The notes: a model not told the origin generated them from the letters alone. Numbered from the stretch's first letter, positions 8,281 to 17,295 are shown. The stretch: 41,569 bases of DNA from an uncultured Taibaiella sp. (GCA_937870855.1 CALMWT010000081.1:1-41569); one strand, 5' to 3'. A program made the numbers and translations.

Positions 8281-8592
8281 ATGAAAAAGACAATCGAAAC
8301 ATGGAAGTACCAAATGATGCTTGCTTTCTTTTTACTGTTTAATACAGTAGTTGCTTTTGCACAAGATGGAGGTGGAGCAGGAAATACAGGCGATGGAGGT
8401 AGTATTACTGTTAGCAAATCCACTACCTCTACAACTTCAACTACTATGGATAACTGGTATGCGCAACCCTGGGTTTGGATAGTAGGTGGACTAATTTTCA
8501 TTCTGCTGCTTGTAGCCTTAGTGCGCGGAGGTGGCAGCCGCACCGATGTACATAGAACTACTACCGTTCGTAAAGATGTTAGTGCCGACTAA
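8281..8592 (+). CDS. Small signal-peptide membrane protein, unknown function
   Basis: The 103-aa product has an N-terminal signal or membrane segment (about 10-28, ending AFAQ). A low-complexity Gly/Ser/Thr stretch (29-57) comes next, then one transmembrane helix (about 64-81) and a short basic tail with a TDVHRTTTVRKD stretch. I recognise no catalytic motif. The tail should be cytoplasmic and the Gly/Thr stretch periplasmic. It is transcribed divergently from the CxxCH gene and closed by its own hairpin terminator. The intact signal, helix and terminator argue that it is a real gene despite its size. Confidence 0.72.
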   Translation: MKKTIETWKYQMMLAFFLLFNTVVAFAQDGGGAGNTGDGGSITVSKSTTSTTSTTMDNWYAQPWVWIVGGLIFILLLVALVRGGGSRTDVHRTTTVRKDVSAD

Positions 8593-8613
8593 GAACAAAA
8601 TTTAAAATGGAAG

Positions 8614-8640
8614 AAGCAGACACTGTGGTGCCTGCTTTTT
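8614..8640 (+). terminator. Rho-independent terminator after the small membrane protein gene
   Basis: The AAGCAG(A)CAC and GTG(C)CTGCTT arms pair with one A-C mismatch around a TGTG loop, followed by a run of T. It sits 22 bp after the stop, between convergent genes. Confidence 0.7.
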
Positions 8641-8660
8641 CATTTCAATTCCAACATAAA

Positions 8661-9260
8661 TTACCTGTTAGCATTTGCATCATTACCACTCCACGTGGCT
8701 ACAAATTCTTTTTCATAAACAGGAAATTGCTTTGACTTGTAAATATTTTCACCAAGATATTTCAGGATCTTTTCCATCATTGTTACATCAAGATAACCAG
8801 GAATTGGAGCAGGGTTTTGAAAATGCTCTTCGAGAATCACACTTGTAGGATAAGACATTCTGCCGCCCAATAATTCTACTGCAAGTTGGTGAGCGCGCTG
8901 ACCCGGTTCAAAGCCATACATTTTTCCCAAAAACATTACAGAGTCTGTTCGTTCTGCATTGAACTTTACCGCGTAAAAATTCTTGTTCATGTACCTGATC
9001 ACTTCTTTGTTGCTAAAAGTTTTCTTATCCATCACCTTACACCAACCGCACCAATCGGTATAAACATCGAAGAATACTTTTTTAGGAAGCTTCTTCATCG
9101 CAACCTGCACTTCATCAAGTGTCATCCAATGTATCTCTGTACTATCATCAGCTTTTGTTTCGGTATTGTTTTCGGCTTTTGACTTTTTCTTTTTATCGCC
9201 GGCCAGTAAATGTGGAGATAGGACAAAAACAGCCATTATGAGGAGTAAAAGACGTTTCAT
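8661..9260 (-). CDS. Periplasmic thioredoxin-fold protein
   Basis: The 199-aa product has a signal peptide (MKRLLLLIMAVFVLSPHLLAG), a lysine-rich linker and a thioredoxin domain with the redox motif WCGWC (Cys71, Cys74). The cis-proline loop is visible as SYPTSV. It belongs to the thioredoxin_7/DUF255-like group of exported thiol-disulfide proteins common in Bacteroidota. The likely role is thiol reduction or isomerisation in the envelope; no substrate is evident. I prefer the ATG at 9260, which begins the signal peptide; an ATG at 9269 would add three residues. It is divergent from ubiX across about 125 bp. A near-match promoter box (TATCTTTC) lies upstream on the minus strand. Confidence 0.85.
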   Translation of the reverse strand: MKRLLLLIMAVFVLSPHLLAGDKKKKSKAENNTETKADDSTEIHWMTLDEVQVAMKKLPKKVFFDVYTDWCGWCKVMDKKTFSNKEVIRYMNKNFYAVKFNAERTDSVMFLGKMYGFEPGQRAHQLAVELLGGRMSYPTSVILEEHFQNPAPIPGYLDVTMMEKILKYLGENIYKSKQFPVYEKEFVATWSGNDANANR

Positions 9261-9347
9261 TTCGAACATTCGTTTAAGAAAGATAGTAATTGAAACCTGC
9301 GTTTGTAGCGGGTTTCGGAAGGAAACGAAATTACAGTTATTTCCATT

Positions 9348-9355
9348 TAGCTTTG
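9348..9355 (+). promoter_or_regulatory. Predicted -7 box for ubiX
   Basis: TAGCTTTG is an exact TAnnTTTG match, 31 nt before the ubiX ATG, within the divergent intergenic region. Confidence 0.4.
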
Positions 9356-9385
9356 TTAAGCAACGTATAATTATCAGTTTAAGGA

Positions 9386-9943
9386 ATGAAGATAGCAGTA
9401 GCAATTACAGGTGCAAGTGGTGCGATCTACGCAAAGCAGCTACTTGAAAAACTAAAGAAATTGAAGGAGCAGGTAACTGAGGTGAGCCTGGTGTGGAGTA
9501 GTAATGCACACACAGTTTGGGAATATGAATTGGGCAACAAAGATTTCAAATCTGTGCCTTTTAAAACCTATGCGAAGGACGATTTTATGGCTCCGTTTGC
9601 ATCGGGAAGTTCTTCTTACGAAGCTTTGATTATTTGCCCTTGCAGCATGGGAACTGTAGGACGAATTGCAGGAGGAATAAGTAATGATCTGGTAACGCGC
9701 GCAGCGGATGTGATGCTGAAGGAAAGGAGAAAACTGATTTGCGTAGTAAGAGAAACGCCTTACAATCTTATTCACCTGAAAAACATGACCACAGTAACAG
9801 AAGCCGGTGGTATCATTTGCCCCGCTACACCTTCTTTCTATAGTAAACCACAAACCCTTGAAGAAGCTGTTGAAACAGTAACAGATCGGGTGTTGCAATT
9901 GTGTGGCATAAAACTGGATGGCTACCGTTGGCAGGAAGGCTAA
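9386..9943 (+). CDS. ubiX: Flavin prenyltransferase UbiX
   Basis: The 185-aa product matches UbiX/Pad1 in length and sequence. It has the N-terminal nucleotide-binding ITGASGAIYAKQLLEKL, the mid-protein PCSMGTVGRIAGGISNDLVTRAADV and the RRKLICVVRETPYNLIHLKNM block. The enzyme prenylates reduced FMN with dimethylallyl phosphate to make the prenyl-FMN cofactor of UbiD-type decarboxylases. No ubiD is in the window, so its client is elsewhere. An exact TAnnTTTG element lies 31 nt upstream of the ATG. The gene is followed by a degenerate repeat region before mazG. Confidence 0.95.
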   Translation: MKIAVAITGASGAIYAKQLLEKLKKLKEQVTEVSLVWSSNAHTVWEYELGNKDFKSVPFKTYAKDDFMAPFASGSSSYEALIICPCSMGTVGRIAGGISNDLVTRAADVMLKERRKLICVVRETPYNLIHLKNMTTVTEAGGIICPATPSFYSKPQTLEEAVETVTDRVLQLCGIKLDGYRWQEG

Positions 9944-10132
9944 TTTGGTAATTAGGTAATCAGCTAATGGTAAGGTTAATTGGTAATCAGGTAATTTTTG
10001 ATAATCACATGGCACTAATATCACATCATGTATTGCTCACAGTAAGGTTGAATGGTAATGAGATAATTCGGTAATCCCGCGAAATCATTATCAAATTGCC
10101 AAATTACCAAATCACCAAATCATCAAATTGAA
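9944..10132. repeat. Degenerate inverted TAATTTGG-type repeat region
   Basis: The left side (about 9944-10000) carries repeated GGTAATTAGG/GGTAATCAGG units. The right side (10091-10130) carries the complementary AAATTACCAAATCACC type units, so the region forms an imperfect inverted array of roughly 8-9-nt units. It separates ubiX from mazG. No gene is visible. Such short-unit AT-rich arrays recur between Bacteroidota genes; function unknown. Confidence 0.7.
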
Positions 10133-10133
10133 C

Positions 10134-10901
10134 ATGGAGTACTCGAAATCTATAGAGCGTTTACGGAGAATTATGGATGAATTGCGCGAGCAATGTCCCT
10201 GGGATAAAAAGCAAACGATTCAAACTCTGCGGCAGCAAACAATTGAAGAAGTGTATGAACTTACAGATGCTATAACCGAAGAGAACTGGCAGGCATTGAA
10301 AGAAGAACTTGGCGATGTATTGCTCCACATTATTTTCTACAGCAAGATTGGCGCAGAGCAAAATCAATTCACGTTTGATGATGTAGTAGAAGCGATTTGC
10401 AATAAACTTGTTGCACGGCATCCGCACATCTATTCCAACGTGATTGTTGAAGACGACACACAGGTAAAACAAAACTGGGAAAAGCTAAAACTGAAAGAAG
10501 GAAAGAAATCAATTTTAAGTGGCGTGCCTCAATCATTACCTGCGATTGTGAAAGCGCTAAGACTTCAAGAGAAAACAAAACAGGTGGGTTTTGAGTGGGA
10601 TCATGTAGGACAGGTGAAGGAAAAAGTAGAAGAAGAACTGAACGAGTTGCATGAGGCAATTGAATCGGGAAAGCCGGATAAAATCGAAGATGAATTTGGT
10701 GATGTATTATTTGCATTGGTGAACTACGCACGCTTCATAAAAGTAGATCCTGAAAATGCACTGGAGCGAACCAACAAGAAATTCATTCGTCGTTTTCAGC
10801 AGATAGAAGTGATGGCAAATGAAACCGGAAAAAATTTGCATGACATGTCGCTGGAGGAAATGGATGCACTATGGAACAAAGCAAAACAAACAGAATCTTA
10901 G
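10134..10901 (+). CDS. mazG: Nucleoside triphosphate pyrophosphohydrolase MazG
   Basis: The 255-aa protein contains two MazG domains. The first has EEVYELTDAI...EELGDVLLHI (about 35-75). The second has EEELNELHEAI...EDEFGDVLFALVNYAR (about 165-205). Both preserve the ExxE...ExxD magnesium-binding pattern of all-alpha NTP pyrophosphatases. MazG hydrolyses NTPs to NMP and PPi, cleansing non-canonical nucleotides and, in E. coli, lowering ppGpp. ATG 10134 is preferred over the in-frame TTG 10128. The histidine kinase gene starts three bases after its stop, so the two are probably co-transcribed. Confidence 0.94.
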   Translation: MEYSKSIERLRRIMDELREQCPWDKKQTIQTLRQQTIEEVYELTDAITEENWQALKEELGDVLLHIIFYSKIGAEQNQFTFDDVVEAICNKLVARHPHIYSNVIVEDDTQVKQNWEKLKLKEGKKSILSGVPQSLPAIVKALRLQEKTKQVGFEWDHVGQVKEKVEEELNELHEAIESGKPDKIEDEFGDVLFALVNYARFIKVDPENALERTNKKFIRRFQQIEVMANETGKNLHDMSLEEMDALWNKAKQTES

Positions 10902-10904
10902 CGC

Positions 10905-13900
10905 GTGTTTAAACGCTATCCATATTGGGGTTGGTTGCTGCTGGCAATCTTATGTTGGGCGTTTACGGGCGTTCGCCATTGGCAGCATGAGGAAATGGCA
11001 AAGCCTCGTTCCATGGCAAAGGTTGTTTCTCATGATCTGCGCGAAAGAGAAGTTGCCTTAAACCAAACATTGCAAACGCCAGGGCTTATCCACAGAATGT
11101 TTTCGGGAACCTTGACGGTGGAAGAGGTGAATGAACTTGCAGAAGCTCCATTTTACATCTACGCTTTTGAACAGGATAGCAATGAAGGAAACATTCTGAT
11201 TTTCTGGAACAGCAATGTAGTAGTGGGTGTGTGCGATCAGACTGCTTTGCAAGAGGAAGATTACACTTTGTTTCGCAACAATGGCACTTACCTGAAGCGC
11301 TGTATTCGCTTGCCTAACATGGAAAGTTTTCAGACCATCGTTGTGTTGTATCCTATCACGTTTAATTATCCACTTCAGAATGCCTATTTGCAATCTTCTT
11401 TTGCGGCGGCAAATTATATTCCTTCATCCACGACAATTGTTGAGGAGCAAGCCGCCAATACTCATGCTGTAACAAGCAAAGAAAATCATCCACTTTTTTA
11501 CCTTCAGTTCAAACCTGGCGATCAGCCGAAATGGATATCCGACCTTGCATTAATCTTCGGCATTGCTGCTACGCTTTTGCTAACCATTACATGGATCCAT
11601 CTGATAGCAATAGCGCTCGCCAGAAATAGTTCGAGATGGCTTGGACTTTCCGTAATTGTTTTCGCAATCGTTTTGCTCCTATCTGGAATTTATAGTGTTG
11701 GCATTCCTTTTCATCTTGGTGAGCTTTCCATTTTTTCTTCGCAGCTATATGCAGCAAGTAAACTTTTTCCATCGTTGGGAGTGTTGTTGTTGGATATGTT
11801 TGCTGTGCTGTGGGTAGTAATTTTCGTACTTGCCTTTTTCAATAAAAGTGAAAATGCAGGGAGTACATTTTTAAGAAAAATACCGTGGTTTGTTCTGTAC
11901 GTCATTGCTCTGATTCTCATTGCCATTTCGCCAGTTTCTATTCTTCGAAGCCTTGTTATTGACTCACGCATTTCATTTGATGTAAGCAATTTTTACGCAA
12001 TCAATTTTTACACCGTCGTAGGTTTACTGGCAGTCGCACTAATAGCGGGAAATGCTGCTGCACTTATTTATTGGGTCAATAGAAAATGCAATAAGGTAGG
12101 AATGGTTTGGGTTAAATACACCGTTCTGATTTCTATCGGTATAGCGTTTTATCTGGTAGCGAAAGACAACTATACCGTCGAGCTTTTTGCCTACGCCTGG
12201 CTTGTTTGCTTTCTTATTTTTTTAGACCTCCGCATTTACATCAAAGACAAAGGACTCTTTGGTTCGGAGATGATTTTCTGGGCGGTATTTATTGCACTTA
12301 CAGCCACTGTTTCTATTCAATACTTCAACGATGTAAAAGAAGGTTACAAACGAAAGGTGTTTGCAGAAAACATAGTGCGGCAGCGCGATGATGTGATGGA
12401 GTTTTTGTTTGCCGATATAGCCGACAGCATCAGCGTCAACTACAATCTCAAAGCTTTCATCCAGATGCCCTCGCAGGAAGCACGCACTATTGTAGAGGAA
12501 AATCTTGTTACCACTTATCTCCGCAGCTTTAGCCGATACGAAACTGACTTCTATATTTTCGATGCACAGGGCAAGCCGCTTTTCAATACCGACACACTTA
12601 CACTTCAGCACTTTTCAAACATTACAGCACAAGCTATTCCTTCGGGCAAGTATTTATATTTTAGGGAGAATGCACGCGATGCGCATTACTACCTCGCCGC
12701 CATTCCGGTAAAGGAAAATGAAAAGTTGTTTGGCTATTTCTTTATTGATATGATGCTGAAGAAGGCTGCAAATGCAACCTTATATCCTGAGTTACTTCAA
12801 TCTTCCCGGCTTAAAGAAATTCAAAACAATACCAACTATACTTACGCCATTTACTCCGGCAGAGAGTTGATAACGCAGGTTACTGATCATCCGTTTCCTT
12901 TATACCGCCGCAGAGATACTTTGCAGGAAGGACAAACCCGCACAATAAAAGCCGAAGACTACAATGTGGTACAGTATAAAGTGGACCATGAAAAAACGGT
13001 TTCCGTTATTGTTCCTGAAGCGTCGGCTGTAGAAATCATCACCCTGTTTTCTTACATGCTCGGTGTGCTGATGATATTTGGAGGTATAGCCGCTGTATTC
13101 CGAATTTGCTTTCACCTTATACTCCGAACAGACAAATCGCAAAAGCTTTTTCACTTCACTATTCGCAAGCGCATACACCTTGCTATGCTCAGTATCGTTT
13201 TTATTTCCTTCATCATTATTGGGGCGGTAACTATCTGGGTGTTTGTAGATCGCTACAACGATTCTAATAAAAATAAACTGCGCGCTGCCATCAAAAGAAT
13301 AGAACGCTCCATACAACAAGAGTTGGAGAAACGCAATGCCAACACAGATGCTTTTGCCTTTGGTGCCATAGCCGACGACCCCCGCTTTCGCCGATATATA
13401 AACGACCTCGCCAGCAGCCAAAGCATAGATGTAAATATCTACAACGCGCTCGGCGCACTCACCACCACATCGCAAGACGAGATTTACAACAAACTAATTC
13501 TTGCCCGCCTTATGATGCCCGACCCTTACTACAAACTTTCTTCTCAAAACAAAGTGTTGCTGATAGAAGAAGAGAAGATCGGAAAACTTAGTTATCTATC
13601 GGGCTATGTGCCGCTACGAAATGAGCGTGGCGAGGCAATTGGCTACATCAACGTGCCTTACTTTTCTTCGCAAAAAGAACTGAACTACCAAATCTCCAAC
13701 ATACTCGTTGCCCTCATCAATTTCTACGCTATCATCTTCATCATCTCCAGTTTCTTTGCCCTCATCATCACCAATTGGTTAACGCGCGGATTGCAAATGA
13801 TCATCGAACGTTTTCAGCAATTTAACCTTCGCCAAAACCAACCACTGGCCTGGGAGCACAATGATGAAATAGGACTGCTGGTGCGCGCGTACAATAATAT

Positions 13901-14609
13901 GGTGAAGAAGGTAGAAGAAAGCACATCGCTACTGGCGCAAAGCGAGCGCGAAAGTGCATGGCGCGAAATGGCACGGCAGGTAGCACACGAAATAAAAAAC
14001 CCCCTCACACCCATGAAGCTCAACATTCAATACCTGCAGCAAGCCCTTCGCACCAATCAGCCCAATGCCCGCCAGCTAACCGAAAACGTTTCCGCATCGC
14101 TTATAGAGCAGATAGACAACCTCTCCCATATTGCCTCTGCATTCTCCGACTTTGCCAAGATGCCCGAAGCACAGCCCGAAGAAATAAACCTCAACGATCT
14201 GCTTTTTAAAGCCGTAGAACTTTACCAAAACAACACCCGCGTAGCAGTGCTCTTTGAAAATGTTGCACCCACACTTACGGTATATGCCGACCGCAGCCAG
14301 CTACTGCGCGTATTTACCAACCTGCTGCAAAACGCAGTAGAAGCTATACCCGACCATCGCCACGGTACCATAACTGTGCGCCTGAAAACGGAAGGCAATG
14401 CGCTAATAGAGGTGCAAGACAACGGTACCGGCATACCACAAGAAGTGATAGACAAAATGTTTACCCCCTACTTTACCACCAAAGGATCGGGCACAGGCCT
14501 CGGCCTCGCCATGACGAAGCGCATCATAGAATTTTGGAAAGGAACAATATGGATTGAAACCGTGCAAGATGAAGGAACAACGTTTTTTGTGAAGCTGCCG
14601 GCGATGTGA
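10905..14609 (+). CDS. Giant multi-pass membrane sensor histidine kinase (NtrY-like core)
   Basis: The 1234-aa protein starts at GTG 10905, three bases after mazG. It has an N-terminal membrane helix, a roughly 170-residue extracytoplasmic region and about eight consecutive helices (roughly residues 205-480). A second sensor-like region (to about 710) is followed by two more helices, another periplasmic segment, a last helix near 935-955 and a HAMP domain. The kinase core then has the HisKA H-box HEIKNPLTPM (His1028), the N/G1 box DNGTGIP (from residue 1172) and the G2 box GTGLGL (from residue 1196). It should autophosphorylate on His1028 and signal to a response regulator. None is adjacent; the nearest is the NtrC-type protein at 31297, and any pairing is speculative. 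The eight-helix block resembles an integrated sensor module I cannot name. Confidence 0.9.
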   Translation: MFKRYPYWGWLLLAILCWAFTGVRHWQHEEMAKPRSMAKVVSHDLREREVALNQTLQTPGLIHRMFSGTLTVEEVNELAEAPFYIYAFEQDSNEGNILIFWNSNVVVGVCDQTALQEEDYTLFRNNGTYLKRCIRLPNMESFQTIVVLYPITFNYPLQNAYLQSSFAAANYIPSSTTIVEEQAANTHAVTSKENHPLFYLQFKPGDQPKWISDLALIFGIAATLLLTITWIHLIAIALARNSSRWLGLSVIVFAIVLLLSGIYSVGIPFHLGELSIFSSQLYAASKLFPSLGVLLLDMFAVLWVVIFVLAFFNKSENAGSTFLRKIPWFVLYVIALILIAISPVSILRSLVIDSRISFDVSNFYAINFYTVVGLLAVALIAGNAAALIYWVNRKCNKVGMVWVKYTVLISIGIAFYLVAKDNYTVELFAYAWLVCFLIFLDLRIYIKDKGLFGSEMIFWAVFIALTATVSIQYFNDVKEGYKRKVFAENIVRQRDDVMEFLFADIADSISVNYNLKAFIQMPSQEARTIVEENLVTTYLRSFSRYETDFYIFDAQGKPLFNTDTLTLQHFSNITAQAIPSGKYLYFRENARDAHYYLAAIPVKENEKLFGYFFIDMMLKKAANATLYPELLQSSRLKEIQNNTNYTYAIYSGRELITQVTDHPFPLYRRRDTLQEGQTRTIKAEDYNVVQYKVDHEKTVSVIVPEASAVEIITLFSYMLGVLMIFGGIAAVFRICFHLILRTDKSQKLFHFTIRKRIHLAMLSIVFISFIIIGAVTIWVFVDRYNDSNKNKLRAAIKRIERSIQQELEKRNANTDAFAFGAIADDPRFRRYINDLASSQSIDVNIYNALGALTTTSQDEIYNKLILARLMMPDPYYKLSSQNKVLLIEEEKIGKLSYLSGYVPLRNERGEAIGYINVPYFSSQKELNYQISNILVALINFYAIIFIISSFFALIITNWLTRGLQMIIERFQQFNLRQNQPLAWEHNDEIGLLVRAYNNMVKKVEESTSLLAQSERESAWREMARQVAHEIKNPLTPMKLNIQYLQQALRTNQPNARQLTENVSASLIEQIDNLSHIASAFSDFAKMPEAQPEEINLNDLLFKAVELYQNNTRVAVLFENVAPTLTVYADRSQLLRVFTNLLQNAVEAIPDHRHGTITVRLKTEGNALIEVQDNGTGIPQEVIDKMFTPYFTTKGSGTGLGLAMTKRIIEFWKGTIWIETVQDEGTTFFVKLPAM

Positions 14610-14656
14610 GGAGGGACTGTTTCCTTTTATTACTTTCACTTCACTAACCTCCACAC

Positions 14657-16279
14657 ATGCAGCCTGTTAATAAACTTATTCTTGGCGATAACCTTGAAAT
14701 ACTGAAAAGCTTAGACAGCGAAAGCGTTGACCTCGTCTATCTCGACCCGCCATTTTTCTCCAACCGCAATTATGAAGTGATATGGGGCGATGAAGGTGAG
14801 GTACGCTCTTTCCGCGACAGGTGGAGCGGCGGCATGGACCACTACATAGGCTGGCTAAAGGAACGCGTAGAGCAAATGCACCGCATACTACAACCCACTG
14901 GCTCTATATTCCTGCACTGCGACTGGCACGCCAATGCTTATATAAGGGTGGATATTCTGGATAGGATTTTTGGGATGGGAAATTTTAACTCCGAAATTGT
15001 TTGGGAACGCACTTTTGGATCAGGTAGCAGTAAATCACTGTCAAAAAAATTTCCTGCGAATACAGATACTATCTGGTATTACACAAAGAGTCCAAAATTC
15101 ATCTTCAATCAACTGTCCAAGCCCTATGAGCCAGCAACCATTAAGCGTTACGATAAGATTGATGAAAGTGGGAAGCGGTATAAGTGGGAAAATTTAAAAA
15201 CAGTTGCGAAGGAAAGACTGGAAGAATTAATTGCAAATGGAGAAGCGAGGTATAACCCCAATTCTAAGTATCCAGTTTACAAACGATACCTTGATGAAGA
15301 TAAAGGTACACCAGTTACAAATCTTTGGAATGATATTGAATTTATCGGAACAAAATCAGGTGAACGCATCGGCTACCCCACGCAAAAGCCCGAAGCACTT
15401 CTCGAACGCATCATTAAGTGCGCTTCCAACGAAGGCGATGTTGTTCTCGATCCCTTTGTGGGCGGTGGCACTACCGTAGCAGTGGCAGATAAGCTGAACA
15501 GAAAATGGATAGGTATAGACCAGTCGGTGCAAGCCATTAAGGTTACAGAGTTTCGCCTCAACAAGCAGAGAAATTTGTTCAGCGCGTCTTTTTCCGTGCA
15601 GCTTCACAAATACGATTACGATACGCTGCGAAACCGCGAGGCTTTCGATTTTGAAGAATGGATAGTAACCCAATTTGGCGGCACGCCCAATACTAAAAAG
15701 CGTGGTGACCTGGGGCTTGATGGCAAAGCAGCAGACGGCGCACCCATACAGGTAAAACGTAGCGATAGCATAGGACGAAATGTGGTGGATAATTTTCTAA
15801 GTGCCGTAAAACGTTTTGATGCAAAACTGTTTGACAAGAATGTAAAAGATCAAAACCCTGTTGGTTATATTATTGCTTTCAGCTTCAATCGCGGCGCAGT
15901 GGAAGAAGTGGCAAGGCTGAAGAATGATGCGCACATTATCATAAAACTGATGCGCGTAGAAGAGATCGTACCGATAGCTAAAAAGCCATCGCTCACCGTT
16001 GAAATTGCCGAAGCAGGCCGCGATAAGAAGGGCGTGCGTGAACTTACGTTTACAGCGCACGGCGTAAGTGAGGCAGGCATCGAATTTTACTCGTGGGATT
16101 TTAACTACAAAGAAGCTGAAGGTTTTAAGCCCGATGTAATTATTGATAAAGCAGGCATTCAAACACATAAGCTCAAACCAGGGCAGCATACCGTAGCCGT
16201 AAAAGTTGTGGACAATGATGGTCTTGATAATATTGAGGTAGTAAGGCTAAAAGTGAATGGAGAAGTTGAAAGGGGTTGA
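14657..16279 (+). CDS. DNA methyltransferase fused to Mrr-like nuclease and C-terminal PKD-like domain
   Basis: The 540-aa protein carries three modules. First is a beta-class N6-adenine/N4-cytosine methyltransferase (1-305) with catalytic DPPF at 30-33, before the SAM-binding DPFVGGGTT at 265-273. Its target-recognition region lies between them (about 100-230). Second is an Mrr-like PD-(D/E)XK nuclease (about 330-440) with Asp351, GLDG including Asp355, and Gln365-Val-Lys367. Third is a C-terminal domain (445-536) reading YSWDF near 478 and PGQHTVAVKVVDNDG near 508, which looks like a PKD beta-sandwich. PKD domains are normally extracellular, so its presence in a DNA-modifying enzyme is odd. 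The gene could be a self-contained modification/restriction enzyme. GC is about 37% across the recognition region against 52-56% on both sides. It is followed directly, with TTGA overlap or a 5-bp gap, by a Hip-type kinase. Confidence 0.87.
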   Translation: MQPVNKLILGDNLEILKSLDSESVDLVYLDPPFFSNRNYEVIWGDEGEVRSFRDRWSGGMDHYIGWLKERVEQMHRILQPTGSIFLHCDWHANAYIRVDILDRIFGMGNFNSEIVWERTFGSGSSKSLSKKFPANTDTIWYYTKSPKFIFNQLSKPYEPATIKRYDKIDESGKRYKWENLKTVAKERLEELIANGEARYNPNSKYPVYKRYLDEDKGTPVTNLWNDIEFIGTKSGERIGYPTQKPEALLERIIKCASNEGDVVLDPFVGGGTTVAVADKLNRKWIGIDQSVQAIKVTEFRLNKQRNLFSASFSVQLHKYDYDTLRNREAFDFEEWIVTQFGGTPNTKKRGDLGLDGKAADGAPIQVKRSDSIGRNVVDNFLSAVKRFDAKLFDKNVKDQNPVGYIIAFSFNRGAVEEVARLKNDAHIIIKLMRVEEIVPIAKKPSLTVEIAEAGRDKKGVRELTFTAHGVSEAGIEFYSWDFNYKEAEGFKPDVIIDKAGIQTHKLKPGQHTVAVKVVDNDGLDNIEVVRLKVNGEVERG

Positions 16280-16284
16280 ATAAT

Positions 16285-17295
16285 ATGGCTAACGTTTTCG
16301 ACATACATGATTGGGAGGCTAAACCCTGGTACAACACAGGAGGAACAAGGGCAAAAAAATACATTGAAAGCCCTGATGGAAAGTATTATTACTTCAAACG
16401 ATCAGAATACAAAACAGCACGCAACGGCAAACCCGAGAAGGACTATCGTTATGAGTTTTGGTCAGAAATTATATCGTATGAAGTAGGTAAACTATTAGGT
16501 TTTGACGTACTGGAATATAATATAGCATTAGACGGCAAGGTTGTAGGTTGCATCTGTGAAGACATGATTGACTCTGGCAAAGAGGAGCTAATAGGTGGCG
16601 TTCAATATCTTCAGGGAGTTGACCATTCTTTTGATCCTGGCGAAAAGGAATTTCGTAAAAAATATACCTTTCAATTAATCGAAAGTGCGCTAAAAGAATA
16701 TGGGTTAGAACATTTCCTGAAAAAAATTGTGGAGATGATTGTCTTTGACACGATTATCGGAAATAGTGACCGACACCAGGAAAATTGGGCAATTATCACA
16801 GAACACACTACGTTAGTAAAAGCTATAAAAAGATTTGACAAACTATTTATTTCGGATGAGGAAGAAAGAAAGGTGTTTCACGATGCCAAACTATTATTGT
16901 CAAATAAAGAAAGATTCGCACCGCTATTTGATAACGGTAGTAGTTTAGGAAGAGAGCTTACAGAGCAACGGGTGGATGGTTTACTTAGGAATGAAAATGA
17001 GTTATCCTCGTACATTATTAAGGGAAAAGCAGAAATTCATTGGAATGAAAAAAAGCTCTTCCATTTTCAACTTCTTGAGAAAATGTTAGAGACATCATAC
17101 AGAGAAATACTTTTAGAATACATAGAGCGGACAAGAAACCATTTTAACGCAGACACACTTCAACAAATTGTTCGAAATGTTGACGAATCATTGCCACGTT
17201 CCCATGAAGGTTATAGTTTACCTTTAAAGCGAAAAGAACTGATAACAAAATTACTTACCTTGCGCGCCCAAAAATTATTCGAATACCTTTCATGA
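16285..17295 (+). CDS. Hip-type (HipA/CtkA-like) Ser/Thr kinase lacking the HipA N-subdomain
   Basis: The 336-aa product shows the HipA-C/phosphatidylinositol-kinase-like fold. It has a glycine-containing loop (NTGGTRAKKYI, 17-27), a candidate ATP lysine (Lys38), the catalytic loop GNSDRHQEN (Asp162, Asn167) and the metal-binding FDNGSSLG (Asp216). It lacks the small N-terminal subdomain of E. coli HipA, which appears to be supplied by the next gene. HipA-family kinases phosphorylate aminoacyl-tRNA synthetases or other targets and act as toxins; the target here is unknown. I use ATG 16285. TTG 16276 would overlap the methyltransferase stop as TTGA. The stop overlaps the HIRAN gene start as ATGA. 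GC is lower than in the preceding gene's ends. Confidence 0.82.
   Translation: MANVFDIHDWEAKPWYNTGGTRAKKYIESPDGKYYYFKRSEYKTARNGKPEKDYRYEFWSEIISYEVGKLLGFDVLEYNIALDGKVVGCICEDMIDSGKEELIGGVQYLQGVDHSFDPGEKEFRKKYTFQLIESALKEYGLEHFLKKIVEMIVFDTIIGNSDRHQENWAIITEHTTLVKAIKRFDKLFISDEEERKVFHDAKLLLSNKERFAPLFDNGSSLGRELTEQRVDGLLRNENELSSYIIKGKAEIHWNEKKLFHFQLLEKMLETSYREILLEYIERTRNHFNADTLQQIVRNVDESLPRSHEGYSLPLKRKELITKLLTLRAQKLFEYLS

Noticed and set aside
12900..13475. 191-codon open frame antisense to the histidine kinase
   Set aside because: The kinase is continuous here with clear membrane and signalling segments; the antisense product has no family resemblance.
14657..16279. Possible frameshifted or fused pair of separate methyltransferase and endonuclease genes
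   Set aside because: The frame is continuous with coherent motifs in all three modules and no internal stop or start signal, so a true fusion is the simpler reading.
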